This document shows, one piece after another, positions 42,972 through 51,628 of a DNA stretch of 64,000 nt. The stretch lies in the NCBI RefSeq assembly GCF_947501785.1, contig NZ_CANMXB010000001.1, positions 1,240,001 through 1,304,000 on the forward strand, given 5' to 3'. The position numbers and the translations under genes were made by a program. This DNA comes from an uncultured Litoreibacter sp. GTDB taxonomy: Bacteria > Pseudomonadota > Alphaproteobacteria > Rhodobacterales > Rhodobacteraceae. The stretch's first letter is position 1; each line of letters begins with the position of its first letter. A model generated the notes under the pieces. That model saw only the letters and a program-made list of their open reading frames with translations. It searched no databases and was not told where the DNA came from.

Positions 42972-43328
42972 TTAGGCCGCTTCTTCTTCCGGGAATTGTC
43001 TGGAGTCGGTATAGAGTTCCTGCCGCACGATCTTGTCGCCCCTGAAGGTGAAGACATCACACATGTCCATTTCCTTCTCTCCATCCGGCATCATGGCAAC
43101 CAGCGTGAAGATGTGAACGACGTTATCGCCTTGGGCGATGTAACGCGAGCCCTTCGCATAGCCGCAAAAGCCGACCAGATGGGCGACGTAGGCGTCCGGT
43201 TCATCAAAGCTCATCATCGGGGCTTTGAAGGTGAAGTCATCGGTCAGCAGATGGCGGATCATCGAGGCGTCCTGCGCCGTGGCGCCGGCATAGAATTGAT
43301 CAAGTGCTGCTTTTTGAGATGGGGTCAT
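42972..43328 (-). CDS. SnoaL/NTF2-like nuclear transport factor 2 family protein
   Basis: A 118-residue cone-fold protein (QKAALDQFYAGATAQDASMIRHLLTDDFTFKAP ... DMCDVFTFRGDKIVRQELYTDSRQF). The fold is shared by ketosteroid isomerases and polyketide cyclases; catalytic Asp/His residues cannot be assigned. Start taken at 43328 (MTPSQ). Two TTCGCTATxTAGC repeats lie 22-56 bp upstream (43350-43384). Confidence 0.85.
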   Translation of the reverse strand: MTPSQKAALDQFYAGATAQDASMIRHLLTDDFTFKAPMMSFDEPDAYVAHLVGFCGYAKGSRYIAQGDNVVHIFTLVAMMPDGEKEMDMCDVFTFRGDKIVRQELYTDSRQFPEEEAA

Positions 43329-43349
43329 TGGGGCGTTCCCGATTAACGA

Positions 43350-43384
43350 TTCGCTATATAGCAATATATTCGCTATTTAGCGAA
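43350..43384. promoter_or_regulatory. Tandem palindromic operator pair upstream of the SnoaL gene
   Basis: TTCGCTATATAGCAAT (43350-43365) and TTCGCTATTTAGCGAA (43369-43384) are 16-bp near-identical palindromes with starts 19 bp apart, about two helical turns. They would overlap the promoter of the SnoaL-like gene. TetR-, MarR- and HxlR-type repressors use sites like this; none is adjacent. Confidence 0.6.
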
Positions 43385-44014
43385 ATAAATCAAGCCACAC
43401 TATTAGACAAGACCTCACTGCCCCTCATGATCGTCAATTTGCCCACAAGTCGCCATCCACGTCATGAATGACACGCTGCGATGAGGCCGCTCAAACCGGC
43501 CTTTAGGTACCGGCCCAAATGCGGAGCTAGTGGAACTCGCACGTTGTCGCCGATGCTATATCCGAACCGGTCGCCAGCTTCAGTAAATCTTCCGCAGTAG
43601 CTTCGATACAGTTTCGTCTGAATGCGGCCTGCGTACCATCCTTTGTCCATTCTAAAATCCAACCCAACAGCACCAGTTTGAGGGTTAGGTCACATGCCCC
43701 TATGGTCGGTCTGGCGGGGTGCTGGGTATGATGGACTCCAGACCAAGTAAGTGCCGGTCACGCGGGCCCGCGCCCAAGCAAATGGGGTGCCAGTACAGAT
43801 ATCAACACCATCACATTGCGCATGATTCTGCTTGGTGATAGTCTTTTGATTTTCCGCGTTGCGCATGCGAACGGAGCCGTAAGGATACGACCCATGGCAC
43901 TGCCCGAATGCCCTTCCCCGTCGTTTGAAAAAGGGGCCATCAAACCGACAGTGAATGCGCTGATCGTTCAGCCTATCAAGGCGGATGATGCCGCGAAGGA
44001 GTATCGCCCTCCCC
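43385..44014. other. Intergenic stretch before the surface-decoration cluster
   Basis: I find no convincing gene in this 630-bp stretch. Short frames on both strands (43462-43662 minus, 43690-44049 minus, 43816-44025 plus) lack domain-like sequence and good ribosome-binding sites. It probably contains the promoter for the gene at 44015. Confidence 0.45.
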
Positions 44015-45001
44015 ATGAAGCTTGAGTTTCTGCTGTGTGGCAGCCCCACGGAAGGTTTTTTTTCGCAGATGGCGTTCTTCCGGCTCTGTCTTGATGCCCT
44101 AGGGGGTGATGAGGCGGCAGCGCGGCTGGTCTGTGTCTTTGGTGATCACGAAGTGGCGGAGATACCAAATGCATGGCAGCCCTTCTTTGAGCGGATCGAG
44201 GTACATTGGGCGCATGAACCGGGTGCAGATAATCCCGGACATGCCAAACAGCACAACATGCGTTTTGAACTGCTCGACCCCGACGCGGATGTGTCTTTCA
44301 TCTGTGATGCGGATGTAGCGGTGCTGCGTCCGGTCACCCCGTTGGCGGCCCAGCTCAAGCAGGCCAATGCTCTCGGAGGCGTGATTGCGCATCTTCATTT
44401 TCCCTGGGAAGGACGGGCACCCCAACCAGATATTGACTGGCCCGAGATAGCGCATGCGGTGCTGGGCCGCGATATTTCACGGCCATTCAGCTACACGCTG
44501 CTTGATCCCGGCGCACCGACAGATGCCCCGTTCTATATCAACCTTGGCATGTTTGCCGGTCCGCCCGCTCAGCTCAAGGCCTTCAACGACCGGGACAAGG
44601 AACTGCGGCCCAAGGTCAGCCCGCTGCTTGGAGAATGGTGGGCACCCCAGGTGTCGTTGGCGCTAACCTGTTTTGACCTTGGTTTACCTGTCGATGCTCT
44701 ACCTATGCGCTACAACTTCCCCAATGATGTCAGAGCAGACAGGCTTCAAGCCAACGAACTCGCGCAGGTGGTCTTTTTGCACTACCTGCGTGAAAAGCCG
44801 TTTCGCCGGGATCACATCTTTTCCGACATCCGAGCGTTCGCGGAGTTCCTCGAAGACGATCTCGAAGGCTCGAATGCCGTGTTCCAGCGCCATGTCCATG
44901 AGATCACCAAAGGGGTTTACCCGTTCGAGCGCCCCGGCACCGGGATGGGGTCGCGGATCAAACGGCGTACGGCACGCTATCAGTTCTGGCGCAAGCAATA
45001 G
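44015..45001 (+). CDS. Putative glycosyltransferase (nucleotide-sugar type, DxD motif)
   Basis: A 328-residue soluble protein. SFICDADVAVLRPVTPLAAQL contains a DxD-type motif after a hydrophobic strand, as in GT-A glycosyltransferases that use metal-bound nucleotide sugars. YINLGMFAGPPAQLKAFNDRDKEL and VVFLHYLREKPFRRDHIF fit GT8-like proteins loosely. The assignment is by motif only. ATG at 44015 is chosen, with AAGGAG 13 bases upstream. It is convergent with the aminotransferase gene and heads the glycan cluster. Confidence 0.65.
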   Translation: MKLEFLLCGSPTEGFFSQMAFFRLCLDALGGDEAAARLVCVFGDHEVAEIPNAWQPFFERIEVHWAHEPGADNPGHAKQHNMRFELLDPDADVSFICDADVAVLRPVTPLAAQLKQANALGGVIAHLHFPWEGRAPQPDIDWPEIAHAVLGRDISRPFSYTLLDPGAPTDAPFYINLGMFAGPPAQLKAFNDRDKELRPKVSPLLGEWWAPQVSLALTCFDLGLPVDALPMRYNFPNDVRADRLQANELAQVVFLHYLREKPFRRDHIFSDIRAFAEFLEDDLEGSNAVFQRHVHEITKGVYPFERPGTGMGSRIKRRTARYQFWRKQ

Positions 45002-45010
45002 GATCGGCGC

Positions 45011-46231
45011 TTAGCCCTGTGGGGGCGCAATGGCAGCAGCGTTGTCATGAGCAAAGCGGATCAGGGCGCAGATCAGCGCTACATCCGCAGGATCGGCGGC
45101 CGCGCCGCCCGGCAGGACCAGCACATCATTGCAAAGCGCATCGGTCTGCGGCAGTTCCAACCCCGCCGCCTTGGTCTGCGCAATGTAAGGAGGACAGCGG
45201 TGCCCGCCCGGACGGAAGTACCGTCGGGCCAGCACGTTTTCTGCGACCAGCACAGCATGCAACCTGTCACGATCCATGCCGAACTCCGCTGCGTTGATGC
45301 GTCCCACAACGTAGTGATGGTTGTTCTCCTCCGCCGCAGGGGGCAGCTTCAGAATGAAACCCGGCAGGTCCGCAAGTCCGCGCGCATAGGCCCGGTGCAC
45401 GTCCTGGGCCAGGGCCCGGGTGGCGTTGATCTGATCCAGATTGCCCAGCCCCATTGCCGCGTGCATCTCCGACATCTTCGCGTTGAGGCCCGCGCACTCA
45501 ACCGCGCCCATGGGGTCGAAGCCGAAGTTGCGCATACGTCGCAGTGTTTTGGCCAGCGTGCTGTCGCAGGTTGTTACCAGCCCACCCTCACATGTGTGAA
45601 AGGCTTTGGTGGCATGCAGGCTAAAGACCTCCGCCCGCCCAAATCGCCCCAGCCGGTGAGCCTTATGGCGCGCGCCAAAGGCATGGGCTGCATCAAACAA
45701 AAGCGGAATGTCATGCGCGTCGCAGACCTCCTGCAGCGCGTCTATGTCGCAAGGGCTGCCCCAGACGTGTGTGGCGACCACCGCCCCTGTCCGCGGCCCG
45801 ATGCGCGCGGCACAGGCCGCCTGGTCCAGCGCCATCGAGGCGTCCACATCGCAAAACACCGGGGTCAGCCCCGCGATGTGCAATATGTTGGCTGTCGAGA
45901 TGAAGGTGTAGGCGGGCAGGATCACCTCCCCTTTGACGCCAAGAGCCTTCATTGTCAGATCAAGGGCAGCCGTGGCGTTGGACATCAGCACACAGTGCGG
46001 CACGTCTAGGTAGTCACATAGGCGCTGCTCCAGTTCCTTCACGAGGGGGCCGTCATTGGTGAACCAGCGGCGTTCCCACGCGGCGTTGATGCGCGCGTCG
46101 AAGGCGGCCTTATCCGGGACATGGGGTCGGTTCACATGGCGCGGAACGGCAAACAAAGGCGGCGCGCCCAGCAAAGCAAGATCAGCAGGGGTCTGCAGAG
46201 CCTTGCGTTTGTGAGGAGCGGTGTCAGTCAT
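45011..46231 (-). CDS. DegT/DnrJ/EryC1 family PLP-dependent sugar aminotransferase
   Basis: A 406-residue fold-type I aminotransferase. The PLP lysine is in SLHATKAFHTCEGG (about residue 200), with the upstream LFDAAHAFGARH and substrate-entry segment NATAALDLTMKAL. Family members aminate 3- or 4-keto-sugars. The start at 46231 (MTDTAPHK) is an internal ATG of a longer frame. The neighbouring FemAB-like gene and second aminotransferase suggest a shared nucleotide-sugar pathway for a glycan. Confidence 0.92.
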   Translation of the reverse strand: MTDTAPHKRKALQTPADLALLGAPPLFAVPRHVNRPHVPDKAAFDARINAAWERRWFTNDGPLVKELEQRLCDYLDVPHCVLMSNATAALDLTMKALGVKGEVILPAYTFISTANILHIAGLTPVFCDVDASMALDQAACAARIGPRTGAVVATHVWGSPCDIDALQEVCDAHDIPLLFDAAHAFGARHKAHRLGRFGRAEVFSLHATKAFHTCEGGLVTTCDSTLAKTLRRMRNFGFDPMGAVECAGLNAKMSEMHAAMGLGNLDQINATRALAQDVHRAYARGLADLPGFILKLPPAAEENNHHYVVGRINAAEFGMDRDRLHAVLVAENVLARRYFRPGGHRCPPYIAQTKAAGLELPQTDALCNDVLVLPGGAAADPADVALICALIRFAHDNAAAIAPPQG

Positions 46232-46289
46232 TCTCGGGGTGTGCCTTTGCGCGGCGGTCAGCACGTCATGCCATGTTTAGGCCCAAGGC

Positions 46290-47183
46290 TCAATGCGTCG
46301 AGCGCGGTTGACGGTAGCGCGGGAAGTATTCGGACGGGCCGAGAGCGGCCAGAGGCGCGCTCAGCCTGTTGTAAGCCTCTTGATCCGCGACCAAGCCGCA
46401 CAGATACGCACGGCGGGTCGCATTCGCAAACCCCGCCTTGAACCGCGCCAGCCCGTCGCCCGCGCTGTCATCCGCCACACCGCCAAGATTGATCAGGGTG
46501 CTACCCGCAAAGGTGCGGATCGCCACATCATTCACGGCATAGGCCGCCCCTGCCTCGTAGCCCTCCGCATCCGAAGCGGCCAGATGGCTATGGGCGAAAC
46601 GCCAATGTCGCGCCCAGATATGGGCCGAGACCAGACGCCCTTCCGCAAACGCTCCGAAAGCCGGGAAGTCTTCTGGATGTGCGGCCAGATGGGCAAAATG
46701 CGCCGCCTCAAAACGGTGAGTTTCCCCCAGCGCATGGCGCGCGATCAGCACTTCATACAACCGGGTAAAGTCCTGCAGATGATCCGCCAGCTCGATCTCA
46801 CGCGCCTCGCAGCGCCGCTCGGCCCGGCGCAGCTCCGCGCGGTGGTGCTTGCTGTAGGGGGGCTGCGTCCGCCGCCCTTCGATCACGTGGTGGTCCTTAT
46901 AGGGGCGCACGAGATCAAAACAGTCTGGCGGCACCGGTGTGCTGGCCGGGTCGCTGACCAGCACCAGACTGATCGCACCAAGCGCGCGCAGCTCCGCGCG
47001 CACCGCGTCGCGGGTGACGGTGCGCAACTTGGGGGAGAGCGGGTAAAGCCCTGCAGCGTCCAGTTCCACGCAGCCGGGGATTGTGCGCAGATGCAGGGGG
47101 ACGCCCAGGGTTTCGGACATCACCACCTGCCCTGTTCCCGCCAGAGTTTGCCCATATGTCAACGTGTTGTAGGGATGCGTCAT
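46290..47183 (-). CDS. FemAB/GNAT-like acyltransferase
   Basis: A 297-residue protein. PYSKHHRAELRRAERRCEAREIELADHL and GGVADDSAGDGLARFKAGFANATRRAYLCGLVAD fit the FemAB-like/GNAT fold used in peptidoglycan and sugar acylation (conserved FKxGF). It probably N-acylates an amino-sugar made by the neighbouring aminotransferases. Its ATG overlaps the stop of the second aminotransferase gene (ATGA at 47180-47183). Confidence 0.8.
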   Translation of the reverse strand: MTHPYNTLTYGQTLAGTGQVVMSETLGVPLHLRTIPGCVELDAAGLYPLSPKLRTVTRDAVRAELRALGAISLVLVSDPASTPVPPDCFDLVRPYKDHHVIEGRRTQPPYSKHHRAELRRAERRCEAREIELADHLQDFTRLYEVLIARHALGETHRFEAAHFAHLAAHPEDFPAFGAFAEGRLVSAHIWARHWRFAHSHLAASDAEGYEAGAAYAVNDVAIRTFAGSTLINLGGVADDSAGDGLARFKAGFANATRRAYLCGLVADQEAYNRLSAPLAALGPSEYFPRYRQPRSTH

Positions 47184-48205
47184 GCCATTGCCTCTGAAAC
47201 GGCGGCGATCACGCGGTCCATGTCGCGGCTGCCGTAACGTTGGTCACAGGGCAGCGTCAGCAGGCTGCCGGATAGCATGCGTTCCGTTTGCGAAGGCGCG
47301 TCGCTCGCCAGTGTTTGCCAATGGCGCGGCGCAAAGATGCGGTGCCGGGCCAGTCGCGCTGCGAGCGCACCCGCATCCGCGCAGCGCAACGCAAAGCCAA
47401 GGGGCACCCATTCCGGCGCAGGATCAGACCAGAGCGCCGAGTCTCCCAACGCCGCATACAACTGCGCATAATTGGCACGGCGCGCGTTAGCGAGCGGGGC
47501 GAAAGCAGTCGCTTGGAGGATGTGTAATGTGTCAGCGCTCATCGCGTAATCGCTGACCTGCATGTGCGCCTCGGCCCTGCGAAAGGCGGCAAACCAGCGG
47601 GCATTGTCGCGATCCGCCTGATCGTGTCGCCGCAGCAGCCCAGCATGGCGCAATGCGGCGCTCGCGGCAGGGCGTTGGTACGGGTGTGGCAGCGTCCCTT
47701 GCGTGTCGATCAGCACGCCGCCATCCGCCACGCCAAGCCATTTGCGCGGGCTGAAGATCCGCAGGTCGGCCCAGCCGCTACCTGCAAGGCTTTGCGCGCA
47801 ATCCTCGACCCAGATCACATCGCTGCGCGCGCGCGCCAAGGCTGCCAGATCCTGCGCGGGGCGGCCAAAGTGATTGATCCCCAACACCAAGTCGCCAGGG
47901 CGCAGGGCACGTTCCAACGCGCCAATATCCGGGCAAAGATCAACATCGCTGTGGTAGAACACCGGCGCTTGGCTCACCGCCGCTACAGCCGCGCGCATGT
48001 CGGTGCAGCAATAGGCCGGCAAGAACACCCGGCGTGGTGCAAGGCTGCGCAGCACATGGGCAAAGGCCGAACGGGCGTTGCGGAAGGTCAACACCGACGC
48101 GGCCCCGGCGGTCATGGTAGCCCAAAGGCTGCCCGGTACAGGCGCCCCCGCAGGCTGCGCCTCAAAGACGCCGCCTATGGCGCGCTCAGGGACGGCAGAG
48201 CAGGG
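47180..48205 (-). CDS. DegT/DnrJ-type aminotransferase, divergent
   Basis: A 341-residue protein related to the DegT family. The internal-aldimine lysine is in IFSPRKWLGVADGGVLI, with VIWVEDCAQSLAG ahead of it. It is shorter and more divergent than the first aminotransferase. The start is uncertain: 48205 (MPCSAVPERA) overlaps the methyltransferase stop, and the longer frame to 48301 is less likely. It overlaps the FemAB-like gene by 4 bp and the methyltransferase by 20 bp, so these three are one operon. Confidence 0.78.
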   Translation of the reverse strand, partial: PCSAVPERAIGGVFEAQPAGAPVPGSLWATMTAGAASVLTFRNARSAFAHVLRSLAPRRVFLPAYCCTDMRAAVAAVSQAPVFYHSDVDLCPDIGALERALRPGDLVLGINHFGRPAQDLAALARARSDVIWVEDCAQSLAGSGWADLRIFSPRKWLGVADGGVLIDTQGTLPHPYQRPAASAALRHAGLLRRHDQADRDNARWFAAFRRAEAHMQVSDYAMSADTLHILQATAFAPLANARRANYAQLYAALGDSALWSDPAPEWVPLGFALRCADAGALAARLARHRIFAPRHWQTLASDAPSQTERMLSGSLLTLPCDQRYGSRDMDRVIAAVSEAMA

Positions 48206-48884
48206 CATTGAACCGATACCGCGCAGCATCCAGGTCAGCAGGCAGATCGCTGAAGCTACAGGTGAAGCCGAGTTCTTCGCTAAGCGCGCGGAGGGTGTCA
48301 CGGTTCCACCAGGTGCCCATCATGTCAGTGCCCGACGCCACATGGGCCGCATGGGCCGCGCGTCGGGCGGGGGTGTCAAGGAAGCGATCCTTGAGCGCAA
48401 GATCAGGCACGAAACCTAACAGAATGCGAGCCTGAGGCGCTGTGATCCTGGCCAGACCGTTCAGCACTTCGCGGCCCGTTTGAGCATCGAAATGCTGCCA
48501 CGCTCCATAGAGCAGGACTTTGTCAAAGGGAGCCTCTGCGCTGTCTTGCAGGTGAGCGGCGTTACGGGCGTCCATGGAAAAATAGCGCAGGTTAGGCGCG
48601 GAATGCGCGCTCTGGGCCACAGAAATCATGCAGTCCGACAGATCCGCCCCGCAAACCAACCGCACCCGGGGGGCGAGCGCGCTGGTCAGCACCCCGTTGC
48701 CACAGCACAAATCCAACAGAGAGTCCTGTGACCCAAGTGCCAGCAATGACGCAATCTGTGCGAGCAGCGCGTCCAGATGAGCGCGCGGTATAGGAGCACC
48801 GTTGACGGTATGACCTACCTGTTCCAGGTGCTGTTCCGGGCCGAATTGTGCCACCCGTGCATCGTAATAGGCTTTCAAATCCAT
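48186..48884 (-). CDS. SAM-dependent methyltransferase
   Basis: A 232-residue class I methyltransferase. Motif I is LLDLCCGNGVLTSALAP (about residue 55), with acidic loop GADLSDCMI and post-motif FDKVLLYGAWQHFD. It may methylate an amino sugar of the cluster; the substrate is unknown. The start at 48884 (MDLKAYYDARVAQFGPEQH) is preceded by GAGATC. It overlaps the second aminotransferase gene by 20 bp. Confidence 0.88.
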   Translation of the reverse strand: MDLKAYYDARVAQFGPEQHLEQVGHTVNGAPIPRAHLDALLAQIASLLALGSQDSLLDLCCGNGVLTSALAPRVRLVCGADLSDCMISVAQSAHSAPNLRYFSMDARNAAHLQDSAEAPFDKVLLYGAWQHFDAQTGREVLNGLARITAPQARILLGFVPDLALKDRFLDTPARRAAHAAHVASGTDMMGTWWNRDTLRALSEELGFTCSFSDLPADLDAARYRFNALLCRP

Positions 48885-48983
48885 TGCGTGATCTCGGTCT
48901 TTACCCTGCGGGCCCTGCTCTTCCGGCATACGGCAGTGCGGTGCCGATGACCAGCCTCGCAAGGCCTTGGACAGGCGCGGCGG

Positions 48984-49925
48984 TCAAACCAGGAAGGTCA
49001 GCGCGCGCACCTCTGCGTGCAGGCGATCGCGTGTTGCATCATCAAAACGACGCCCGCCCAGATCGCTTCCCTCACGCCCCAGATAGCGGCACAAAAACTG
49101 GGCGTTGCTGGCTGCAAATGTGGCGCGGTATTGCGCGGCGGTGGGTGCATCCATCAAGACTGCCGGAATATCTTCGGGACCAAGGGCCGCCAGCAGATTG
49201 CTTTGTAGCGCCTTGCGGTCCTCGAAAGTGATCGCGTTGAGCATCAGCAACACCTGCAAGGCGCGCGCGCCAAGCGACCTGTTGGCAACGGTCATCGGGG
49301 CGTTCTTGCGGGCCATGCTGAGGGCGTTGATCGTGTCCGCAGACAAGGGCAGGCAGTTCAAAAAATCCGCTTCGATCGTGTCTCGCGCCGCGTCGTAGAC
49401 CCGCGCTATGATGGCATCGTCGCCAAACACCGCAGCCCAAGCGTCACATTCGGCCGCGTAGTCCGCCCCCTCCAGCGCCTCAGCATAGACGGCAAAGGGG
49501 CGGGTTTCGCCCTTCAGCTTGACCATCTGGTTGTATTCGGATTCTGCCACTTCATCTTGAGAGCGGGCGAAGAAGATGACCTTGGTACACGTCTCGATGG
49601 GCAGATCGTCAAGCCACTTCGCAAGGGCTCGAATATCGGCAAGCGGAAAGTTCTCCGAGCTGAGCAGAACGGCAAAAGCTGCGCTGTCGCAGATTTCCTG
49701 CCCTGTGCGCCGACGCAATTCCGCCAGATCGTCCGGCATCTCCATGTAGCCCGGTGGGTCTGCGATAAAGCTCTTGGCAAAGGCCTGATGCCCCTGCCCC
49801 GCGTCGCCGGTCAGCAGATAATCCATGCCACCGGCCAACAAGGCCTCGCGATTGGTCGAGAGAAAATGTTGCAGCGCCGTGGTGCCGGTTTTGCCTCGGC
49901 CAATGTGCAGATAGATGGTTTTCAC
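48984..49925 (-). CDS. Sulfotransferase-like P-loop protein
   Basis: A 313-residue protein starting MKTIYLHIGRGKTGTTALQHFLSTNREALL, whose GRGKTGTTAL resembles the 5'-phosphosulfate loop of sulfotransferases. A clear 3'-PB segment is not visible, so catalysis is uncertain. Start is GTG at 49925 with GGAG six bases upstream. With the sulfotransferase at 10755 it is the second sulfation-type gene near envelope genes. It may sulfate the glycan made by the adjacent enzymes. Confidence 0.72.
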   Translation of the reverse strand: MKTIYLHIGRGKTGTTALQHFLSTNREALLAGGMDYLLTGDAGQGHQAFAKSFIADPPGYMEMPDDLAELRRRTGQEICDSAAFAVLLSSENFPLADIRALAKWLDDLPIETCTKVIFFARSQDEVAESEYNQMVKLKGETRPFAVYAEALEGADYAAECDAWAAVFGDDAIIARVYDAARDTIEADFLNCLPLSADTINALSMARKNAPMTVANRSLGARALQVLLMLNAITFEDRKALQSNLLAALGPEDIPAVLMDAPTAAQYRATFAASNAQFLCRYLGREGSDLGGRRFDDATRDRLHAEVRALTFLV

Positions 49926-49992
49926 GCGGCACTCCGCAACGAGGAAGGACGCGCCATGTGTGCGGCGTGGCCCCTCCTTGTCAAGCGCCGCG

Positions 49993-51186
49993 CTAATCCT
50001 TCAATTGCACCTCGACAGCGGCAAGCCGCTCTTCGAGCTGCGCAATATATAGGTGCGCTTTCTCCAGCTCGTTGAGCATCCCACCGGTCATGGCGGTGAT
50101 GTTGAAAGGCCCACTCTCTGGCGTGGGGCCAACGTTTGGCAGATGCTTGAGCTTGCGCATCATTGCCGCCTGTTCTGCAATCGTGGGCAGCGGATAGTCC
50201 GTGTCAAAAACCCGGTCGCAACCCGCCGTGCAGGACCCGGCGGTGAAGAGTTGCCCTTCGATGGTCAGGTTGCCGTCCGCTGTCAGGGTCATTTCCGGCC
50301 CATCCGCCACCCCATCGGTGATGATGAACCGGTTCGGAGAGGCGTTTTCATGGACAAAGAACCATTCCGTGTTCGCCTGCGAGTTTTCCAGCGTGAAAAA
50401 GGAGCCGCCGTTATTTGACATCTTGAACATCTCGCGCACCGCGGAGGGAGAGACGCCGCCGTTCTCGACAATCAGACGGGCTGTGCCGTCATTGCGCGCC
50501 ACGTGCAGCGGAGCGTCGGCGCTTGCAATGCCCAACCCCACATTCCCCGTGCCCGCCCCGATCCGCAAGGCATTCACCGGCGCATTGTTTTCGATGCGGA
50601 AGGGCACCTGAGCGTTCACTAGGTCATTCACGTAATAGCCGTTGCTGTCGGATACCATTTCCCAATCCGAGCGAGTCCGCCCACCAGAGGTGTTGCGGTG
50701 CAGACGGATATCTGCACGGAAGTCATCCTCGACATGAATGCGGCCCGTGGGAATGCTTGTGCCGATGCCAATATCCCCGGAGTCTTCCACAAACAGGCTG
50801 TTGTCTGGGGCCGTCGCTTCGATGGTGAAAGGAATGGTGTTTCCGTCAACGTCTTGCACGGCGAACTTGCTGACGGTCACGTCATTGATGAGCAGCCGCC
50901 AATCGTTGCTGGAAATGCCCGTTGCGGTGGAACTGTCTTCAAACAGGATGTCGGGCTCGGACCATTTCAGCCGCAGGGGGTCTTGTACAATGGTCTCCGT
51001 GCCGGTGCAGACTGGGCCGATACAGGCGCGGCCTGCGATAGCATTGACATTGGCGTCAAAGAAGTTTGTCCCCGCCCCGTTCTGGGTGATCTCTCCACTG
51101 AGGGTGAGATCGTTTCCAGTAAGATTCTGGGCTGCCAGAGGTGTGGCCATCACGGCGGTTGCCAGAGTTAAGACAAGTCGGTTCAT
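49993..51186 (-). CDS. Secreted fibre-like protein with C-terminal chaperone-type coiled coil
   Basis: A 397-residue protein with a signal peptide (MNRLVLTLATAVMATPLAAQ), a repetitive beta-rich middle and a C-terminal helix (LNELEKAHLYIAQLEERLAAVEVQL). The C-terminal region (VFDTDYPLPTIAEQAAMMRKLKHLPNV) resembles tail-fibre intramolecular-chaperone domains. It is a paralogue of 51629-52807, sharing the segment SAVREMFKMSNNGGSFFTLE, TEWFFVHENASPNRFIITDG and GPEMTLTADG almost unchanged. Likely a trimeric surface or extracellular protein. AAAGGA precedes the ATG. Confidence 0.78.
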   Translation of the reverse strand: MNRLVLTLATAVMATPLAAQNLTGNDLTLSGEITQNGAGTNFFDANVNAIAGRACIGPVCTGTETIVQDPLRLKWSEPDILFEDSSTATGISSNDWRLLINDVTVSKFAVQDVDGNTIPFTIEATAPDNSLFVEDSGDIGIGTSIPTGRIHVEDDFRADIRLHRNTSGGRTRSDWEMVSDSNGYYVNDLVNAQVPFRIENNAPVNALRIGAGTGNVGLGIASADAPLHVARNDGTARLIVENGGVSPSAVREMFKMSNNGGSFFTLENSQANTEWFFVHENASPNRFIITDGVADGPEMTLTADGNLTIEGQLFTAGSCTAGCDRVFDTDYPLPTIAEQAAMMRKLKHLPNVGPTPESGPFNITAMTGGMLNELEKAHLYIAQLEERLAAVEVQLKD

Positions 51187-51628
51187 CAGAAAGTCCTTTC
51201 AAAAACGCGCCAGAACGAAAGGTTCTGCGGTATGCGATGCAAAGCGCCGTGTTCGGAAAACGACTGATGCGCTTCAGGGTGTGGCTTGGGGGTGCGGGCA
51301 CGCCCCCCGGCCGGGATTTGGTCGGCGGCCGCACAGATCGACGCCGCGCGCGTGCAAGACGGCGCATTCAAGTCAGCCAATACGGGGGGTCGCCTCTGGG
51401 GCGGTGCAGTTGAAACAACATCGGGCCGGGTCAGAGTCTTCTCAACAAACAAATCGGTACCTCACCCGGCAGTGCCAGCGTTCACTAGACAATGAGTATT
51501 GAAGGTTTGTGTTAACCTGTCTAGCGACTTGAACCCTGCTTGCCCTGGTTCCAGCCGTACAGAGACCTTCAGAAAGGTCAGACAAGAACCTGCCGCCAAA
51601 GCACACCATCGAGGTCAAAGGCCGGTGG
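51187..51628. other. Gap between the two fibre-like genes
   Basis: No gene is visible in this 442-bp stretch. It contains a GACCTT/AAGGTC hairpin with a 4-base loop (51564-51579), 50 bases after the upstream gene's stop, without a T-run. The rest probably holds the promoter of the 51186 gene. Confidence 0.45.

Noticed and set aside
43462-44049. Minus-strand frames of 66 and 119 codons in the gap before the glycan cluster
   Set aside because: Neither has a good ribosome-binding site or family-like sequence, and the second overlaps the start of the plus-strand gene at 44015.
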